Source: Calliopsis andreniformis
Lineage: Eukaryota; Arthropoda; Insecta; Hymenoptera; Andrenidae
Direction of reading: 5' to 3'
Assembly (NCBI RefSeq): GCF_051401765.1
Contig: NC_135071.1
Span: 11,944,961 to 12,008,960 of the forward strand
DNA: 64,000 nucleotides
Under the pieces are notes generated by a model, which was not told where the DNA came from, did no database searches, and saw only the letters and a list, made by a program, of their open reading frames with translations. Position numbers and translations under genes: made by a program. Positions 58,901 through 64,000 of this stretch are shown piece after piece. How positions within the stretch are numbered: position 1 is the first letter of the stretch; each line of letters begins with the position of its first letter.

Positions 58901-59997
58901 TATAAACAGAGAATGGAATTTGTTCGCTGCTGCGCGCAGCTCGAGTGCAAGACAAAATGACCTCAATGAAATTCATTTATTAAAGTACATAAATTTATAT
59001 TGCAATAAAATAAAGAAGGAAATTTTATTTTCCTCAATTTTAGAAAATCGCTTCAACCTATTTTTTACTTTATCACTCAAAATAATATTCAAATACTAAA
59101 AAGTTTCTTGAAACTCCTTAAAGTGTTCTTACTATTAAAAATAATAGTTTAACGCTAATAAATTTATGTAACTGCTCCACGTTGTTCCTTCCCCTATTAA
59201 AAATAATAATATTTGAGCACTAATAACTATCTCCATTATCAAGAATGATCAATGAACATCGAACAATTACAAAGAAAGGAAATAAAATAAGATAGTAAGT
59301 GGATATGGAGTGGCAAGCAACAAATCGTCGCGCAAAAAGCTGGAAAACGTGCGCGTGACAAGTGTTTCGCACACTGGAGCGTGCGTTAGCTGAAGAACAC
59401 GAGCATGTCGTCATCGTGATCCCGGACTCATTGCAGCCTAAGCGCGGCTGTTCGTTTATTTATGATCGAAGAAAAAACCCGAATGCATCACGTACACCGA
59501 GGATGTTGCAGCTCGCTGCACCAAGGACGCTCGCGCGTGCACGATTATCGCGTTGCATTAGCAGCGTGAAATCGCGCATTCGTTTGACTTTCAATCTCTT
59601 CAGAGAATCCATGACCTTTGTCCTCTCCAATTAAATTATAATAACGATCGTTTCCTCTCGGTGCTACGCCGAAATTACTTTCATTGTTCTATTATTATGT
59701 ATCTGGCGAATAGAATAAAGTAATTTACAATAAAAATAGGTTTCAATGTATCTCAATTCGTTAACGTTTTTGGCATAATATTTGATGATTCAAAAATGAA
59801 TTATTTTTTTACTTTCATGCAAAATTGAATAGGTATGAGACGCTGAAAATAAAGAGATGTGAGTAAAATTTTTGAATAATAAATTCTTCGAAAAATGTTT
59901 AAATATAGATGTGGTAAACATTGTAATATTGTATAATATATGTATAATAGAAAAACTGTATGATAGTATTATTTAGTAGCCATACTAATTTAATAGA
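55956..59997. other. Noncoding stretch with several CpG-rich islands
   Basis: Islands at about 56220-56520, 57320-57900, 58670-58950 and 59320-59600 are surrounded by AT-rich DNA. Frames inside them (up to 140 codons, 57511-57933) are not recognised. The spacing suggests regulatory elements or unspliced first exons, which cannot be distinguished here. Confidence 0.4.
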
Positions 59998-60210
59998 AGG
60001 TTGTTCCATAAATATAGTTCCGAGTGACTATTTTACAGCTTACGTCACATCCAACGATACAAGCAGTTGTAAGCATGTGACCATTCGGTGATCAGACTTG
60101 TCTGAGCGCTCTCATGCGTGTCTTCATATCGTAAAGTGGCAGTAAAGTTGTCAAACACATTTACCTTTGACAACAACGCGGATAATGAAGGTCGGGTTTT
60201 ATGGATTTTA
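59998..60210. mobile_element. Possible mariner-like relic
   Basis: Begins aggttgttccataaatatag, reminiscent of the ends of irritans-type mariner elements. It is followed by about 200 bp of GC-richer sequence and then AT-rich DNA. No opposite end or transposase was found. Confidence 0.25.
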
Positions 60211-63200
60211 AAGCGATTAATTTGAGGTTTCTTCCTTTATTAACATAGCACCAATATTATTAAACGTACTGGCAATTAAATGTTCAATTTTATGGAGTAA
60301 AATTTTTGGATAAAATGATGGCTATATTTGATAATTAAATTGCAAGTAAACCTCTTAAGATGTCATAGTTTTAGAAATTATTGCTTGCATCGTTACACAA
60401 AATAAAAATCAAGAGCAATTTCATATAGAAGTAATAACTACTTTTGTAGAGATGAAGTACATTTTTGTGGAATCCTGTAATATTGCAAATGAGATTGTAG
60501 GGCAAAGACTGATGCAATATTACGAGGTGGAACTCACATTTCATATTATCCCCTAATACTGAGAGTTATATTTCAGCTGAAAGTAACTTCGCAAAGAAAA
60601 AATTTCAGTAGTATACAGAAAAGGAATTATTGGAATAACCATTTTCAAAGTGATCTTTGTGTTACCATAAGTTTTTCTCAAATTTAATTACCATTCAGAC
60701 AATTTCATCCTTTCTGCAGCTGTAGATGGATGAACTAGCTGATCCAAACTGATCATTTTTATCTTCAATAGAAAAGCTAAAATAACATAATTGAGACAGA
60801 TCCAATTTTACATAATTTCAGTAACAGTAAAAAATATAATATCACGAATTGAAAGCATTAATGTGATAATTTGATAATTAATAAATTAATAACCGAGTTA
60901 AAACCCCTGTGCGCAGGCAACCAATTACCCGCCTGAGTATTGCAATCCTTCAGGCGCAAAATTGTGACTACCCATAAAAGTCATAAAGTGTCGTTCACAA
61001 AAAATTTAATTACAGCAGTAGTATACCACAGAGGAGCATAAATAATAAAAAGATATCAAACCTGTTGTGAAGTTTCGCAGGAACTAAAAGGAAAAAATAA
61101 TAAAATAACGAGGCTGCAGAAGGGTGATAGAAATAGGATTCTGCAATTCTTTAGGCCTCTTATTTTTATTGGTGCGAATTTATCAGAATACATCGAGCTT
61201 TACAATCAACATTCTCTATAGAACGATTATTCGCTGGACAATCGTTCGATCTGATTTCTATACAACACACATACGCAGAATAAATGGCATGTATACACAC
61301 ACCCCAGCTACAAGATCATATATTTTATCCTTCGTCGAATTTGTTTTTAAAAAAAGCAAAGTTTAACTATTCCTATTCATCCAACAAACGACTGAACGAT
61401 CTGGAATAGAAAAATCTTAGTAAATATAGACAATGCACATCTTCATCTGACACTGCAGCTTACATACTAATAACCGTATACAATTTTCGACGACGATTAT
61501 ATAGTTTTTCGCTCACATGACCGTGCTTGACTGCGAATTTGACATTTTAAAATTGACATTTTACAACAGCGAAAGACAATACATTTCTTCTCGTTCTTAC
61601 AGAGGATTCTACCATGAATTTCTCTTAAGAATTAAATACCACAATTGCTTCAGAATTTCCAAAATACGGCTGGATTCCTGATTAATTTCATCGTTAGAAG
61701 GATAAAGACAGCCGAACGAAAAATAAATTCTTTCCCTTTTGGATGTTTATTTTCAAACTTCGTCTCTATAGCAACAATTAGCACGTTTCACTCCCATTAT
61801 GCAAATATAATTACCATTTGTCACGCAACCATTCAGTATCCATATTTCGACAACTGCGAGAATAAACTGTTAAGTACGCCACGTACTAAAGACAGATGGT
61901 AACATCGCTTGTTCCCAGCCACTCAGAATTCCAACGACGACGTTAATGAAAAATCCGCGAGTTCAAAAAAATACTGTACACACGTCTCACGTTACTCCTA
62001 TTTTTCTCTGCTCTAGTTACAATAAATATCGTCTTGCTCTCCAAAGTGCACTCTCTGTTCATCCCTTAACGTCTACGACGGCCCATTCCACGCACACACA
62101 TACGCAAGCTTCCAAAAGACTTGGTTAATCGTGAACGGAACGCGTGCAGCCGTGTATAAGTGTGTAAAATGTGTAAACGATCGTGGCGTTAGTAAAATTA
62201 CATATTGTATGATCGTGCGACGAGTTATTCGCGTCGTTGGAAGAAAATACCTTTTCTCAGTAATTCTGCGACAAATATGCTTTCGTGACTAGAAGACCCA
62301 CTCTATAAAACAGCACTGTCCTGAGATAAGACACCTCACTTACCTTTTCCTATTTTTAATCGTTTTTTTAATGCACTGACTTCAAGGAGTAATTCTAGAC
62401 ATACGTAAAAATGAAAGAAAAATAAAGCAGTTAAGACTTTTCTTGTTAATTATAAGTGTTTAGAAGTGAGTAAAATCTGCCTGAAACTTGGCAAATCGAA
62501 TGGAACCGTAGCTGATTAAATGCCTTCTTACGTCAGTGGTTATGATTTATAATTTCTTAAATACTTTAAAAAGTTTAAATACAAATTTATGTATTCATGA
62601 ACACAGTTACAGAAATGGAATCTAAATAAAAATTTGCTAATAATTTATACTTTATATTTCTGTTTTAAATATTATCTGAGCTGTCACTCTCAGCAGATTT
62701 AAAATTTCCATAAATGCATAAAAACCCACAGCACGCTTATAATTAACAGGCGAAGGCTCAAGCACAATTGCTCCTTAAATTTTCTCCCATCTTTAGCCGA
62801 GTACCCTGTATATTTCGTGGTGTATCAGCTTCTTTAAAAACAGAAGCGCTAATGTATCATACCAGGAGTAGGAGATCCTCAAAAGGTTCGTGAGCCCTCG
62901 TTTAGGAAGCGCTGCTATAGAAAAACTTCACAGTCCCAAGAGTTGATCGTGACCTCCTTCTTCTAGTCACTTTTAAAGAGAGTGGAAGGTCGAGTGGGTC
63001 TCCTGACCCTTTGCTGTATTCAATGTGACAAATATACTATATGTTAAGTAGTAAATATACATTACAAATATTGAACATTTAAGTCATGTTTCCTGTGTAT
63101 TTAAGGTAATTGATGCGAGGTGTCAACCTGTTGTTACTTTAAGGGAGAGGTAAAGTTAAACTGATTGACACGTTTCGGCGACTATGCCCTAGGCGGAAGA

Positions 63201-63295
63201 AAATGGCTCCTCGAGGTCACTACCTTCACTACCCTACTCTCCCCACTTCATCTACTTTACATTCGTTCTCAGTTTCCTTCATTTTTTTTTTCAGG
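60211..63295. other. AT-rich noncoding stretch
   Basis: No gene was recognised. A GC-richer patch lies at 62850-63010. The frames listed by six-frame translation here are short and unremarkable. Confidence 0.45.
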
Positions 63296-63331
63296 CATTC
63301 TGGTTTCCCTAGCTCTGCTTGGAACTATCTG
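63296..63331 (+). CDS. Candidate 36-nt microexon encoding a hydrophobic segment
   Basis: A strong polypyrimidine acceptor (run of T then cag, ending 63295) and a consensus GTGAGT donor bracket 36 nt. In one phase these read as a membrane-like ILVSLALLGTI. If real it belongs to a plus-strand gene continuing past the window. No flanking exon could be matched, so this may be coincidence. Confidence 0.2.
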
Positions 63332-64000
63332 TGAGTTTAGGACACTTCGACGCTAGGACAGTGACCCGGACGAGTCAGCTTCCTGATTATGTTTGCTAGG
63401 TCAAGAGAGCTAAGTTTCTCGACGGTGGTGACGCTAAGTTTCTCGAACCACACGAATAACATTTCTCACGAATAGGAAAAAGGTACTTGACGTCTGTCGT
63501 ACAAAAGGATGCTTCTCACCGATAGAAAAACTGATTTGGCAATGGTGGGGAGCGTCGAGGGCTGTTCGTAAGGTCCGACTATATCTCTACGCACTGTGAA
63601 ATATTGTTCGTGTTTCGGCGCGAGGTACAAAAGAACAGTATCTTGAAAAGACAAGTATAGGCAGGTACTGTATTATGTTTCGCTTTGAATATCGATCGAA
63701 TTCGTCTCGCGGACGATCGTATCGTATGTTTCATCGAGGATTTTTCTCTCTTCGTTCCTGTCTTCGACTCTCGAACATCTGAGTTCGTTTTGAGTTGCTG
63801 GACCTTCACATGGGGTCCAAGCTATGGAACCTTTAAAGAACGCAGCGCTGCTAGTCGCGCTGTTCACGTTATACATATTAATGTTGATGGTACTTTCTTT
63901 GAGTACGGTGCTCCCACTGACGATTCAGTGGGGAAAATCACACCGACGTCTGTGATATCAGCTACGACGGTGTGATAGTGTGGGCAAGTAAATTAGATCA
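63332..64000. other. GC-richer right edge with perfect hairpins
   Basis: A perfect 8-bp hairpin CCCACTGA-CGAT-TCAGTGGG lies near 63912-63931. An 8-bp inverted repeat TCACACCG/CGGTGTGA flanks 63940-63976. Overlapping frames occur on both strands and no gene was recognised. Confidence 0.4.

Overview
This is a eukaryotic nuclear window, most likely from an insect and plausibly a hymenopteran. The background is AT-rich with CpG-containing islands, introns have GT-AG ends, and TATA/initiator promoters and small TTAA- or TA-flanked transposon relics are present. The species cannot be named from the sequence. There are no rRNA genes, no tRNA I could support, no CRISPR and no bacterial features.

Layout. 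(1) 1-5.4 kb, plus strand: two phase-0 terminal exons that look like alternative C-terminal tails of one upstream cell-surface protein, plus a possible 41-residue secreted peptide between them. (2) 5.4-14.3 kb: noncoding, with a transposon relic and simple repeats. (3) 15.2-20.9 kb, plus: a complete seven-exon FLVCR-type major-facilitator transporter gene of 473 aa. (4) 26.5-28.5 kb, plus: a two-exon gene for a small secreted Thr/Pro-rich protein with its own TATA/initiator promoter. (5) 29.6-39.4 kb: the outstanding region, a tandem array. (6) 40.5-45.7 kb, minus: five exons of an NSP/BCAR3-family SH2 plus Cdc25-like adaptor, with a possible earlier exon at 49.4 kb. (7) 49.6-64 kb: mostly noncoding, with MITE-like elements and CpG-rich patches.

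The array holds ten intact copies, all on the minus strand, of a motif that fits the hepatitis-delta-virus-like (HDV-like) self-cleaving ribozyme fold. The fit covers the double pseudoknot P1/P2, a 3-bp P3 capped by a 7-nt L3, P1.1, a P4 hairpin, and the catalytic-cytosine J4/2 strand. Two subtypes, A and B, alternate strictly (B-A five times) within tandem units of 1728, 1774, 1238, 1238 and about 1600 bp. The units also carry related modules, here called alpha and beta, whose hairpins show compensatory base changes. To the right, at 38.1 kb, a minus-strand TATA box, initiator, CCAAT box and splice donor point transcription into the array. The simplest reading is a noncoding or weakly coding minus-strand transcription unit whose RNA is cut into pieces of defined length. 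Cellular HDV-like ribozymes are known in other genomes; the alternating, promoter-linked tandem arrangement is what looks new. No search or folding could be run here, so novelty and activity are unproven.
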